Shown piece by piece: positions 10,301 through 20,367 of a DNA stretch of 64,000 nucleotides; the first letter of the stretch is position 1; every line of letters starts with the position of its first letter. The DNA is taken from contig NC_021678.1 of the NCBI RefSeq assembly GCF_000247815.1, forward strand, positions 29,981,749 to 30,045,748, read 5' to 3'. This DNA comes from Ficedula albicollis (lineage: Eukaryota > Chordata > Aves > Passeriformes > Muscicapidae). Position numbers and translations under genes: made by a program. The notes beneath the pieces are model-generated. The model searched no databases, was not told the DNA's origin, and saw only the letters and a list, made by a program, of their open reading frames with translations.

Positions 10301-12718
10301 ACACACTGCTCAGTTTGCCCTTGTAAGCACAAATCAGAGACTTGTGGAGCTCCTTTTGCTAATTGCACACTAGAAGTAGGTTCCCACCCACAAAAATTAT
10401 TTTCCTGGAGCTCCAGAATATTTTTGTTCTGCTTAGATTCTATATGTGTACTTATCCCTAACACCCCTTTATTTCCAGCTTCGCTGTATAAAAACCTTCA
10501 TGGCCAAAATGCTGAGATCCATATCACATTTACCATGATATGGACTTGTTTTCTCTTTTTTCCTCTCCCAGGAAGTAACACAAATGTCTTCCATTTCTCA
10601 TGTTGATCTCATTAGGACATAACAACAGATTTGACTCACTGGTGTTTTGTATCTTCTGTTCTCAACTATACTGTACAGACAGGAAAACAAACAAAAAAAA
10701 CAACCTAGAATTTGATATTTTGGGGACTGTTTCTCCCTGGGTACAGTCTAAGTCACTGTATTTCTTCTGTGTAGTTTGGAGGTACAAAGTAACCGTGACC
10801 CTCTCTGGAAGGAGCAAAATAAAAGGATATGTGAATGTTGCCCTGTATGGCAGTAATGGGAACACAAAGCAGTACCAGATCACCAAGTAAGTTAAAAATT
10901 CAATAGAAAATTAGCTTTTCTTCTAGAACTCTTAATTTGTATTTGTAATTAATAATTCTGTTTAATTTGATCTTATGAAAAAACAAAAAGGCAGCACATC
11001 AGGCCTTTGCTGCCTCTGAAAAACAGTGATTTGGGATGAATTACATCAGAACTCTGGCAATAATGTTGCTACCATATAATAGGATAAATATTGTCTCTCT
11101 GCTATATTTCTACCCTCTTGCCACTACAGCAGAGCCTTTGACAAGACTGGTAATTAAAAGTCAATGTTGCCATGCCTCACATCCATAAAATGCTATTTTT
11201 CACAGGGGTACCCTCAAACCAGACAACACTTACACAGCCTATATTGATGCAGAAGTTAATGTAGGAGAAGTTACCAAGGTTAAATTTCTTTGGAACAACA
11301 ACTGGATAAACCCAACTTTTCCTAAACTGGGAGCTGCAACTATCACAGTAGAAGCTGGAGAAACTAGAAAAGAGTAAGTATATCCATTGTGAAAATCTTG
11401 TAAGTTACTGGAGGAGGTAGGTGACAAAATTGTAACTGGACTGGAAGCCTTTCCACAAGAAAAGCTATTTAAGGCATTAAAAGGAATAGGTGACAAAATT
11501 GTAAGTGGACTGGAAGCCTTTTCACAAGAAAAGCTATTTAAGGCATTAAAAGGAAAAGATTCTCAAGGAAACCTTTTCTTTCCTTCCTTTCAAGACACTG
11601 TTCATCCATAGTTCTATTCACTACTACTTCATCCCTTTGCATTAAATAACCTCAAAGATAAACTGAAAATCTCTTCAGGCTTTAGAAGAGCAAGCTTTCT
11701 GTATAACCCTTTGGGTGAGAAAAATTAATGCTGGCTTAGATTGTCAGCAATTCTTGCCAAGCTCCTGTTGTCCACAAAACCAGATTATTTGTGGGTCTGA
11801 TTCACTGTCAGCTGGAACCAGCCAAGTATTCCATTGGTGTTGGTGACCCCTAAGGTCATGATTGACTAAAGAGGATGGTGATAATAAACCCACCCTTCCA
11901 ATGAGGAACACTGACACTTGGAGCATGCACTGAAATATATATATAGAAATATATAAAGCTGAGGGAAAGAGGCTAAAATTGATTTCTTCGTGAAGTATGA
12001 CTTGGATGTTCAGATTATAGAAGCAGGATTTACTGATCCAGTTTTACGAATTTTGCTGGACTTTTAAGCATGAATGCCTTCATTTTCTTGATCAGTTATT
12101 ATATCCACATCATGAGTTGATATCTAGGACAGGAGGTACAGTTTAAATTTTAGAACCTATTTTCAAACACACAGTTAAAATTCCATCACTTAAAAGACAA
12201 TGTGGGAGATGGACATAGTTTCAAGCAAAGTGAAATAATTACAGCCAAGCAGCACTTGAACTCACCTTAAAGCAGAGGTCCTAAGTCTGGTTGTAATTTC
12301 CAGCCACTCAAGCACTTTACTGACAAAATGCATTTCTGTAGATAAGAAATCATCCTTCTACTGAACTGTGGCCTTTGCACAAGTAGTTGTGGCCAACTCT
12401 ACAGAGATGGCAGCACAAAATCTGGGGAAACCCCCAAAACTGTAACATTAAAGTAAGGTGGGCAATGAAGCAGGATGAACACAATCTATCAATGCTTTCC
12501 CCAGCAGTAATATTTCAAATTTAGAAGCTCAGACTGTGTTCCATTCAGCTGTCTCAAACGACAAATCAGGTTGTGTTAACATCTAAACGAATCCCCTGGT
12601 ACAATTTCAACAGCTGCTGACAGCTCAAGGTGCTTCCACTTGCTTTCTCCCCAGGTACCGTTTCTGTGGCTCTGGGACTGTGAGGGAGGATGTTCTGCAG
12701 ACCCTGACTGCCTGCTGA
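1261..12718 (+). CDS. PNLIPRP2: Pancreatic lipase family gene, PNLIPRP2-like, complete CDS in 12 exons
   Basis: Secreted digestive lipase that hydrolyses acylglycerols (and galactolipids or phospholipids in the RP2 branch). Coding exons: 1261-1309, 2122-2276, 2732-2857, 4946-5080, 6066-6174, 7317-7436, 7685-7804, 9559-9677, 9812-9941, 10775-10886, 11206-11373, 12655-12718. Every intron is GT-AG and the phases agree, giving 468 residues plus TGA, the normal family length. Residues 1-17 are a signal peptide. The triad is Ser171 (GHSLG), Asp194 (GLDPA) and His281 (CNHL). The lid lies between Cys255 and Cys279, and a PLAT domain runs from about 355 to 468. The Ala196/Pro198 pair is that of active lipases, not of inactive PNLIPRP1. 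[15 protein letters not shown] and ALYGSN favour RP2 over PNLIP, as recalled from the human proteins. The family is very secure; the exact paralogue is less so. Confidence 0.9.
1671..1768. repeat. Two-copy tandem duplication, 50 bp unit
   Basis: Copies 1671-1720 and 1721-1768 both read CCTGTGTAGT...GCACAGT and differ at about two bases. It lies in the first intron of the lipase. Confidence 0.9.
2122..2276 (+). CDS. PNLIPRP2: Lipase coding exon 2: mature N-terminus
   Basis: Encodes [12 protein letters not shown] through [12 protein letters not shown]. It holds the first conserved cysteine pair and the PWSG and RFLLYT-type signatures at the start of the catalytic domain. Acceptor is CTACAG and donor GTAAGA. 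It ends in phase 0 after residue 68. Confidence 0.92.
2732..2857 (+). CDS. PNLIPRP2: Lipase coding exon 3
   Basis: Encodes residues 69-110. It includes [10 protein letters not shown], the oxyanion-hole strand of the hydrolase fold, and WLSDMCK. It carries the only N-x-S/T glycosylation sequon I see in the mature protein (NAS, just before RKTRF). One residue longer here than human PNLIP. Confidence 0.92.
4269..4392. repeat. Two-copy tandem duplication, 62 bp unit
   Basis: Copies 4269-4330 and 4331-4392 start GTAAAGCTTCTG and differ at two bases. Directly followed by another, unrelated tandem pair. Confidence 0.92.
4390..4533. repeat. Two-copy tandem duplication, 72 bp unit
   Basis: Copies 4390-4461 and 4462-4533 start CCATAAATCC and are almost identical. 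The pair abuts the 62 bp pair, so two independent duplications lie back to back in a lipase intron. Confidence 0.92.
4946..5080 (+). CDS. PNLIPRP2: Lipase coding exon 4
   Basis: Encodes residues 111-155, including [18 protein letters not shown] and [11 protein letters not shown], all typical of the family core. Donor is GTAAGG, phase 0. Confidence 0.92.
6066..6174 (+). CDS. PNLIPRP2: Lipase coding exon 5: catalytic serine
   Basis: Encodes residues 156-191 with [20 protein letters not shown]. Ser171 in GHSLG is the nucleophile. The loop before GRITG is one residue shorter than in human PNLIP and lacks the glycosylation sequon that PNLIP has there. Confidence 0.94.
7317..7436 (+). CDS. PNLIPRP2: Lipase coding exon 6: catalytic aspartate and calcium loop
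   Basis: Begins by completing Gly192 and then Leu-Asp194-Pro-Ala-Gln-Pro; Asp194 is the triad acid. The following [11 protein letters not shown] is the calcium-binding loop, with both aspartates (210 and 213) present. It ends in VDIIHTD and PNL. Confidence 0.94.
   Translation, partial: DWTLHNPIFKALQLKSDWINLMQTLLTSSTQTQLPQSPT
7685..7804 (+). CDS. PNLIPRP2: Lipase coding exon 7: lid region
   Basis: Encodes [18 protein letters not shown], then PGCGKNP and [10 protein letters not shown]. Cys255 starts the disulfide-closed lid, and Trp270 matches the lid tryptophan used in interfacial activation. The full-length lid argues against a lidless or mini-lid lipase. Confidence 0.94.
7949..8502. repeat. 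Two-copy tandem duplication, 277 bp unit
   Basis: Copies 7949-8225 and 8226-8502 begin AAAATGCTCAAAACAC and stay over 95 percent alike by eye, giving a duplicated non-coding reading frame. It lies in the intron between lipase exons 7 and 8. Confidence 0.92.
8448..8579. repeat. Nested tandem duplication, 66 bp unit
   Basis: GGGAGAGTGTCTTCATC recurs at 8448 and 8514, inside and just after the second 277 bp copy. A third copy of the core lies at 8171 in the first large unit, so duplication happened in at least two steps. Confidence 0.9.
9559..9677 (+). CDS. PNLIPRP2: Lipase coding exon 8: catalytic histidine
   Basis: Encodes [17 protein letters not shown] through [12 protein letters not shown] (residues 272-311). 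His281 completes the triad and Cys279 closes the lid. Confidence 0.94.
9812..9941 (+). CDS. PNLIPRP2: Lipase coding exon 9
   Basis: Encodes [19 protein letters not shown] through TGEARDFP (residues 312-354), the end of the catalytic domain and the hinge to the PLAT domain. MGHYAD is a family signature. Confidence 0.93.
10138..10285 (+). mobile_element. Old CR1 LINE fragment
   Basis: AAGCTGGGAAATCTCCATCA, then GGAGATGCCAAAAACTCC, and GGATGACCTCC...CCTCAGTCAT match the order of the CR1 3' end (short clause about the element from memory). Diverged; in the intron before the PLAT domain exons. Confidence 0.55.
10775..10886 (+). CDS. PNLIPRP2: Lipase coding exon 10: start of PLAT domain
   Basis: Encodes [24 protein letters not shown] and KQYQIT. 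This is the first part of the beta-sandwich C-terminal domain that binds colipase in the family. It ends in phase 2. Confidence 0.92.
11206..11373 (+). CDS. PNLIPRP2: Lipase coding exon 11: PLAT domain
   Basis: Encodes [29 protein letters not shown] and [14 protein letters not shown]. It is the central part of the PLAT beta-sandwich; the KFLWN and PKLGA motifs are nearest to human PNLIPRP2. Donor is GTAAGT. Confidence 0.92.
11418..11555. repeat. Two-copy tandem duplication, 69 bp unit
   Basis: Copies 11418-11486 and 11487-11555 start TAGGTGACAAAATTGTAA and differ at a few bases. Last intron of the lipase. Confidence 0.9.
12655..12718 (+). CDS. PNLIPRP2: Lipase terminal coding exon with stop
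   Basis: Encodes [20 protein letters not shown] and TGA. The FC..TV.E.VL..L..C ending, with a final cysteine, is the standard end of this family. Confidence 0.93.
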
Positions 12719-12750
12719 CAGCACCTTCAGATCCCCAAATCCTTGCTACC

Positions 12751-12756
12751 AATAAA
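12751..12756 (+). promoter_or_regulatory. PNLIPRP2: Polyadenylation signal of the lipase gene
   Basis: AATAAA lies 33 bases after the stop codon. A GT-rich stretch around 12793-12830 fits a downstream cleavage element. The 3' UTR would therefore be only about 50-60 bases, as in mammalian pancreatic lipases. Confidence 0.8.
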
Positions 12757-13753
12757 GGCTACTCATTCATAAACCACTGGAATTGCAGCTGATGGTGTGT
12801 GTTGTTTGGGGTGGGTTTTTGCTGGTTCAGGAGGCAAAGTCTCTGGATACCTCTCTATAGACTGAATTCTTAAAGCTTGGGGAGTGAATGTGCCAAAACC
12901 CATTGAAGAATTCAGCCTGTTTCAAAATAATTTCAAACAAGAGGAAAGGGGGCAGGTAACAGAAAAAAACCTAATTTCTGTCCCCATGTAATCCTGCCTC
13001 ATGTCCCTCAAGTTCTCTGAAAACAGGGCTTTGTCTCCTCTGCTGCCAGAGGAAGCTCATCCTCCCTGATAAAACCTCACAGATCTGCTGGGGACCTGCT
13101 GCTCCACAGATCCACTGCTCCTGGGTTCTCTCAGGTTCCTCAGACTGGGAACTCTGCCCTTTCTGTGTCTCTGGTGACCTTTCCTCACCCAGAACATCCT
13201 GTCCTGAAGGACATCAACCCCCCAGCAAGGCTTTAGATTCTATGCAGTGGTGAAGGTGAGAACCAATTTGTTTTGTGTTGGAGCACTACTTTTCTAGTAT
13301 AGAAAAAAAAAGAGTGGTTTTTTAATTTTTTTTTTTTAAATTGAGTGCATTCTGCCAGCTCTAACAGGGTGATGGGAAGGAGATAGGGGATGTAAATAAT
13401 AGACAAAGAACCATCAGCACTGAAGATTAGCAACCCATGGGCATGCTCTGGGCTGAAGTAAGTTCTTTATATAAAAAGCCAAAGTGTTCCTTGCTTGAAC
13501 ACAACTGAAGAGAATATCCTCCAGCAATTTCAGTTTTAGTCAGAGACATGCAGGCTTGCTTTTATGTTTAAAAACCTTCTCAAATGCACTTCTGCTTCTT
13601 GCCCAAATTAACAGGTACTGTTTGATTTAGATTAGATGTATTGAAGAAGTTCTGTATTATAGGAGTGTTAAAACTGGCACAGGTTGCCATGAGAGGTGGT
13701 AGGTGAAATATTCGACTCCAGGCTGGTTGAATTTGCTGAATTCCTGGAGTATT

Positions 13754-13800
13754 CCCCCTGTTCCATTCCTTCTCCCCCTGTTCTATTCCTTCTCCCCCTG
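13754..13800. repeat. Short tandem repeat, 20 bp unit
   Basis: CCCCCTGTTCCATTCCTTCT occurs about 2.3 times, with one C/T difference. It is a pyrimidine-rich minisatellite seed. Confidence 0.8.
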
Positions 13801-16800
13801 TGCAGCTCCTCAGGCAGCAGCAAGTGCAGCAAGCACACAGCAGAGTTCTCTTTGTGTGTTTTCCTCCACACCTATGCTGTTCAGAAGGACACTTAAAACC
13901 TGACATTTATTTTGTCTCCAGTTTTTCCCAAATGTGGTCAGTCTTAGAGTGGTAGAATAATAGAGTCATTTGAGTTCTCTGAGCATCAGGCTCTGCTAAG
14001 TCCAGGTCTGGGTTGCTCCTGCAAAGCCTTCCTTGGCTTTCCATGGCCAGAGTTGGGCAGGAGTAAAGATCCAGCCACAGGAATAGAGGCTTTCACAGAG
14101 GCTTTCACACTTCATCCAGTCCTTGGAGGAGCACAAACCCTCTCCAGGAAGATAAATGGTTGTGGGTTTATGAATAGCCATAGACAGGGGAGCTGGTGTC
14201 TGAGGCTGGGTTTTCATCCCTTTGGCATCTCCTGCTTCCTTCTGCCTTCCTTGTTTGTCTCTCCTGGGATTTGCTGTCCTGATCTCAGTGCCTCCTGCTG
14301 AGGAAACCTCAACAGGGTTATTAACTTCCTAACACTGCAGAAGAGTTTCTCCTTTGTCTTTTGTTCCATTGCCTTGGAATAAGCAGATTCTTGCCTCCAC
14401 TATTGTTTTGACAGTTATGATATTCTCAGCATTATCCTTTGCCATAGCCACTTCAGCAGCCCGTGTAATTTTAACAAACACCTAACAGAATCAAGACGTT
14501 AAAGTTGACAATAGCATAATAAAAAATCTCCTTCTAATAATGAACTGGAGCTGCCGTCATCCTGTTTTAGCAGAGCAAAATCTCTCCCCCCTCCCGAACA
14601 CTTTACAAAGCTATTACATAAAATGCAATGTTAAATGAACAACAAATTACTTTCCCTTTAGCTAGCTTTTAATGCTAATGGTGCTATTTATTCCTGACCT
14701 TTTGAAATATTAGATTTTTTAAATGACAACATAAAAAGAATTCTTGTTTGAAAACGCGAGCGACTTTAAACCACATGTTATTACTTGTAAGTATAGCATG
14801 CACATGCATCATTCATTTCAGTGTCCCATTTAGGGCTAATTGGTATATATTTCAGTTGACATATATTGTTCTCCTGCAAACGTGTCAAATTCCTTAACGA
14901 TGGCGGTGACAAAAGCAGAAGGCTTGAGATATATAAATTATGCTCTTTACCATATAATCATTCTTATCTATTGGGAATGGTATTTGTGACAAACCATGCT
15001 CAAAAATACACAGCAAATTGATTTTATTTTTTTTTTTTAACTTTAATATCACACCATTCAGGGCAAGTCTTTGATTGCATCCTTAAATGTAGAAATGTTT
15101 TGATTTTTATCTGCATCGTTTTGCGGCTTTTGAAAAGCTCACTTTATTTATTAAAGGAAGAGCAGCACAGCGAGGATCTTAAAATGTATCTTTTGTTATC
15201 AGCATAAGAAAAAAAAATGAGCTGTAATTGTGGATATAGAGTGAGTAATTTGGTGAAAAACGCTTTGTGCTATAGTTTAGGTTTTATAATTCCTGCCAGA
15301 AATTACTATTATTTTGTTGGTGGGCAGCATTGCAAGAAGAATTTTAAATCTTTTAAATATGGGAACAACTTGGGCCACGTATTTCCATTACATTTTAGAA
15401 TACCGTGTGCAATGCATTTCCCCCCTTTATTACAAATCATCTTAGAATTAGAAAAAAAATAAAAATTGAAGATTTCATGGGACTAATTATTACTGCAATA
15501 TAGCAGTGTTCATTGTTGTCTTCAGACAATGCTGTCCACAGTCATTACTTTGCTCCATAAATCAGTAGCATAATGAGGTTCTATCTTTCAAGAAATATTG
15601 GAGTGTATCTTAATTTGGCATGGATGAATTCTCCTTCCCGAATCTCTGGAGGGTTTTTTTAATCTAGTTTGTCATGTAAGAGCTTTCATCACCTAGTCCC
15701 AGCTGACAGTGCTATGGCTGAGTATTTATTTCCATACCTTCCTGGGATGTGTCCTCAGAGGTTGCAAATAGGAATTTTATGATGTTGTGCCTTGAAGGCT
15801 GTTTTTTCTTGATTTAAGTGTCATTCCCAAACTGTTCTGCCCCACCCTGATCCTTCAGAAATACATACTGTGTATGGTTGTATTAAAGTGTGGAAAAACA
15901 AGGTTAAATTTGTTAACATCTTGTTGCTGATATAAACTGGGAGCAATTTCTTTGACAGAAGAGATATTCACTGGAAAAAAACACCAATTTTTGCCAAAGA
16001 AATAATATAATAAGTTCAGATATCTTTTTTCTTTTTTTTAAACTGAAATGTGAAGACAAGGAAAAGGTAAGATGTATCCCCATTCTTAACTGGGTCAGCA
16101 GAGGGCAGTGGAAGAAAGCAGAGGATTGATGTGATACTCCACAGCTCTAAATCAAAAAATACTAATAGTGCCCTACGGGACACTTACTTCTAAACTGTGC
16201 AGAAAACAGAAACAAGAAGCAAAGTACTCTTCAAACTAATCTAAATGTTGTGCTCAATTACACAGTGACAACTGGGTGGCTACTGCACTTGCTATCACTT
16301 TGATGACCTATATTTTGTGAGATCCAAAGACAAAACTTGCATTCAAGCCCTATTTGTGCCCTGGCCCATGGAATTATTGTTGAGTGTTTATCCTATGAAA
16401 AATATTACCTTTAATTGCATTAAGTAGATAATGCTTCACATCTAACCAATTAGGGTGGTGAAGGGGAAAAAAAGGGATCTAAACTCCACAGTAATGCATT
16501 TGTTCAGGTAATAATTCACATTATTGTAATTTGGCATATTTAATGTCTCAATTCCCCATGAAAAATAACAGCAATGAACATTACTGGTGGCTTGGGTGCC
16601 TCAGCTTGGGGTGTGCAGTTTCAGAGGATGGAGTCTCTGGGAGTCCTGATTATCCTCTTAGGAAAGGGAGTGCAGCCCTAAGTGCAGTGCCATTTCTCAC
16701 TCAGAAGAGGTTCTTCATGGAGGAGGAATATATACAGTCATCACCTTAATTATATGGATGCAAAACACAGGATAAGCTTGTCCTGCCTGAGGTCAGGAAG

Positions 16801-19459
16801 AGCAGGAGCAGCCCTTCCTTCTCCCAGCACAAAGCACTACAGAACTACAGAAACTACCACAGGACCTGCTTAAAAATAAATTAAACAAACTCTGAGTTTA
16901 TACTAACCTTTTCTGTATTGTCTTTAATTCTTTAAGAACACCAGCCTCCTCTCTTTTGTTGGGAGGGAAGAGTGCAAGGGCTCTCCACCACCCCCAGCTC
17001 TCACCAAGGTGCTCTCAGTCCCTTGGGGGATTCCATGGCCTGACCTCACATCTCTCTCCAGCCTTTCTCATCTCCCCCTTGGAGAGTTTGGGAATCAGTG
17101 CATCTGACCATTTTACAGACTGCTATAAAGGATGTGTTTGCCCCTCTGCACCCTCCCTCTGCCTTCACCCACCCCCAAATCCCCACCTCCCACAGCACAG
17201 GGAAGGCTTGGCAAAGGAGGCTTCTCCCCTTCATTAAGGACAGACTGCCAACCCTCAAGCCTTTGCCTTAATTCCAAAAGGAGCCAAAACATCTCTGCTG
17301 GGTCATGACAATCAGCCTCTCATTCCCTCCCACAGAACCTGAATTAGGAAACCTCTCCTGGTGCTGTGACAGAGGGGACATTGCTCATGCGCTGGGTCTG
17401 AGGGATGGCAACACAGCAGCAGAAAGCAGCATATTTCTATTGCATAGGACCCTCATAAGGCAATAAAAACTTCATTTTTAACCACGGGAAAATGTTAAAA
17501 GTGGAGAGCAGAGTGACTGCACCAAAGAATAATTCTCCTTTTGACCCCCAGAGGAAGAGGTGCCTAATGAAAGTACATGATCACGGACAGTGTGAAGATA
17601 ACTGTCTGATCAGATAATGGAATTGTTTTCAGTGATAAGAATGAATCCATTACTAATGCAAATAACTATAATAATTATAATTTGCAATACAGTAAAAATC
17701 ACCTAGTCTACCTCCTCCTCTGACAGGAGACTGTATAATAAATTATAGGCTGAGAAAAAAAAAATCAAAGGGATAAAGGTTAAAAGATTAAAAAAAATTC
17801 TGAAACTTAAATGCTTAACAGGGAAGTCAAGACCTGAAAGCAGAAATTGGTGCTATTAAATAAAGCAATTGTGAAGAATGAGATATTATGGAATTGATTA
17901 ACAAACCAGAAACCAAGCATTTCCTCGTATCACTACCTCTTGTCACAGATTTCAATAATTCTGAAAGAACAAAAAATTAAGAGTTGGCGTGTAACAAGGA
18001 AATTAATTATTTAAATGTAGGTGAATATGCTAATAGTACTCTGGGAAGATGAATATAACTTCACACACAAAAAGCCCCCATAAGGTTCAATAAATTTGAA
18101 GAGTCTCTCCAGTTGCTCTTGCTTTTCTTCAGTATCCAAAACTGGTCCAGCTGTTCAGGTGTTTCCAACCAGGACTGCTCATCTACAGGGCAGATCTTTT
18201 AGGGTTTTCTGAGCACAGCAAATTGCTCATACCAATCCCTCATACAATCTTCTCTGTTCCTGTGAGGTATCTTGGGCATGGAACTGTAAACAATGCTCTA
18301 TTTCAGCTTTGGAGGAGTAGAACAGAGCAGATGAAACAAATCCTGTGTGCAGAGTTTGCACTACAGTGAGCTTTTTTCTTGTTTACAGCACCTCTGCTTT
18401 CTCCACCGGTTAAACAGAGAGGAAATAGTGATGCACAAGGTTTATTAGTCACTGTTAGCATCAAACCATTCATAGTTTTAGGTGATAGAGCATTGGGAAT
18501 CTCCCAAGAGATCATGTGATTCTTCCCCAGCCATCAATTTGAGTAAAATAGCTATTAAATAACCCAGTCTAAAACACTGTCTCCATCTAGATCTTCATTT
18601 TCCAAAGGTCAGGATGTTCCATAACAGCCACAGAGAAAAGCAGAGATTTTAATGGCAGGGCTGTGTAAGGGAGACTTAGACACCGAGATGTGCTGACATC
18701 TAATCAAAAGTAGGGGTGACTACCAGGTTAAATTAATCTTTAACTCAGAGTGGAACCCAGTTTTGTGCGCTTGGAGTATTTTCCTGCATTTTAAATTCAG
18801 AGTGAAAAGCTCAGTGTACCCTGCCAAAACTTTCCCCTCAAGTCATTCATGAAGTCAGTGATTTCTCACCTTCTTTGAAGTTTTTCAGTGCAGCACTTTA
18901 CACGCTGCTGAAAAGCTCAACACACTCCAGGTCAGCAAAGCACAATCAGAATCTCCACAGTACAGGAGTTCAAGGAAAACGCTTTAATGATGCAAATTCC
19001 AAAAGCAAAGTGAGTGGAAAACTCACAGTCTGCTTCACAACCATGACTTGTGGTTACCTCCTAAGAGCCACTTATCCAAAACACACCCAGCCCATATAAC
19101 ATTAACTCCTAAGCTTTAAACACATACCTTTGAGCTTAAACACGAGAAGGCCTTTAATCAATGTTTGCAAAAGACAAAACCACACCGTGCTCAAATCCCC
19201 ACATCCCATTTCATTGCTGGTGCTTCACCAGGGCTGTTTTGGAGAGAGGTGCTCCCAACACGAGTCCTCCACGTGTGCTCACACAGAACAACTTCAGCAT
19301 CAGTTTCCAAATCTCCTCCCAGCAAGAAGATGCTTATCTGCCAGAAACCAGCATCCACTGCCTAATCCTCAAAGCTCCCAACAGAGCCAGAAAAAAGATC
19401 ACAGGTCTTCAAAACATGGCTGGAGGACCTGGGATTTAATTAGATAATTAGATTCAGGG

Positions 19460-19765
19460 CATGCATGAAACTGGTCTTCAGATATGTCAAAAGCTGTCAG
19501 GACAGGAATGAGATGAGTTGTTCCCATGTTCTCTAGGGGTAGGACAACCCCAGAGAGTCAAAGCTGACATTATGTAAGACTTCAGACAGATGAGGACAGT
19601 GAAACACACTGCCCAAGCAGGTGACACCATTTCAGCATCAGTTATTTTAAAAAACAAAAGTTGGGAGCAGTTTAGGGAGAACTAATATTGTTTTGCAGCA
19701 GCAGGTGATAGATGATTGATGCCTGAAGTCCTTTCCAGCTATGTGCATCTCCTCTGACACTCTGA
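19460..19765 (+). mobile_element. Possible old CR1 remnant
   Basis: TCTTCAGATATGTCAAAAGC, then AGGGGTAGGACAA, and at the end GAAGTCCTTTCCAGCTATGTG follow the layout of CR1 3' regions, but divergence is high. Confidence 0.4.
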
Positions 19766-20264
19766 CACAGCTGCAGTTGCAGTCAGCAAAAACACTGGAT
19801 GGATCTGAACAGGGAAGAGAAAAAACCCCTGAATTATTGTATGTTACTTGACTCTGAGGGGAGAAATTAAAATTGCTTCAGTGGGATACAAACAGTGGAG
19901 TTTGTCACATCCCCTCAGTCCTGTAACATCCTTGCTAAGTGCGCGGTACTTTCTGATCTCCAATCTCTTGTGTTTCACCCATAAGACAAAACAAAAGAAC
20001 TCCAGCATTAATTCAAAAGTGTTTTGGAACATCCTCAGTGATGTCACCTGATTCTTCAGCTGCCTTACACAATTATCAGGCTGAAACATTGACCTTGTTT
20101 CCTGAGTAGACAAATCTATTCTCCTGCCCACTGTGTAAGGAATTTTTCACGGACAAGGCTGTGTGTTCACAACACCCTGCAGGCAGTACTGCTATCCAGA
20201 CCTCTGCCAACACAAAGAACAGAGGGAGAAAATCATCTGAAGGAGGATGTTGGAATGTTGCTTC

Positions 20265-20288
20265 TGGGGAAAAAAAAAAAAAAAAAAA

Positions 20289-20343
<55 letters not shown>

Positions 20344-20366
20344 GGGGAAAAAAAAAAAAAAAAAAA
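20265..20366 (+). repeat. Poly-G run of 54 flanked by duplicated A-tracts
   Basis: The order is TGGGG, A19 (20270-20288), G54 (20289-20342), then TGGGG again and A19 (20348-20366). Both flanks are the same 24-base sequence. The run gives polyglycine and polyproline reading frames that are not genes. It is either an insertion with flank duplication or an assembly artefact. Confidence 0.95.
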
Positions 20367-20367
20367 G

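Larger units (their letters stand above)
12757..20260. other. Intergenic region after the lipase
   Basis: No exon with supporting splice sites and family similarity was recognised on either strand. It holds the 20 bp minisatellite at 13754, an AT-rich slow-evolving-looking block at about 14500-15600, a second one near 17600-17720 and a possible old CR1 remnant at 19460-19765. The human genome has C10orf82 (SPMIP5) in this interval; I did not recognise it here. Confidence 0.5.

Noticed and set aside
20265..20366. Poly-G run as an ordinary microsatellite expansion
   Set aside because: Expansion does not explain the duplicated non-G flank.
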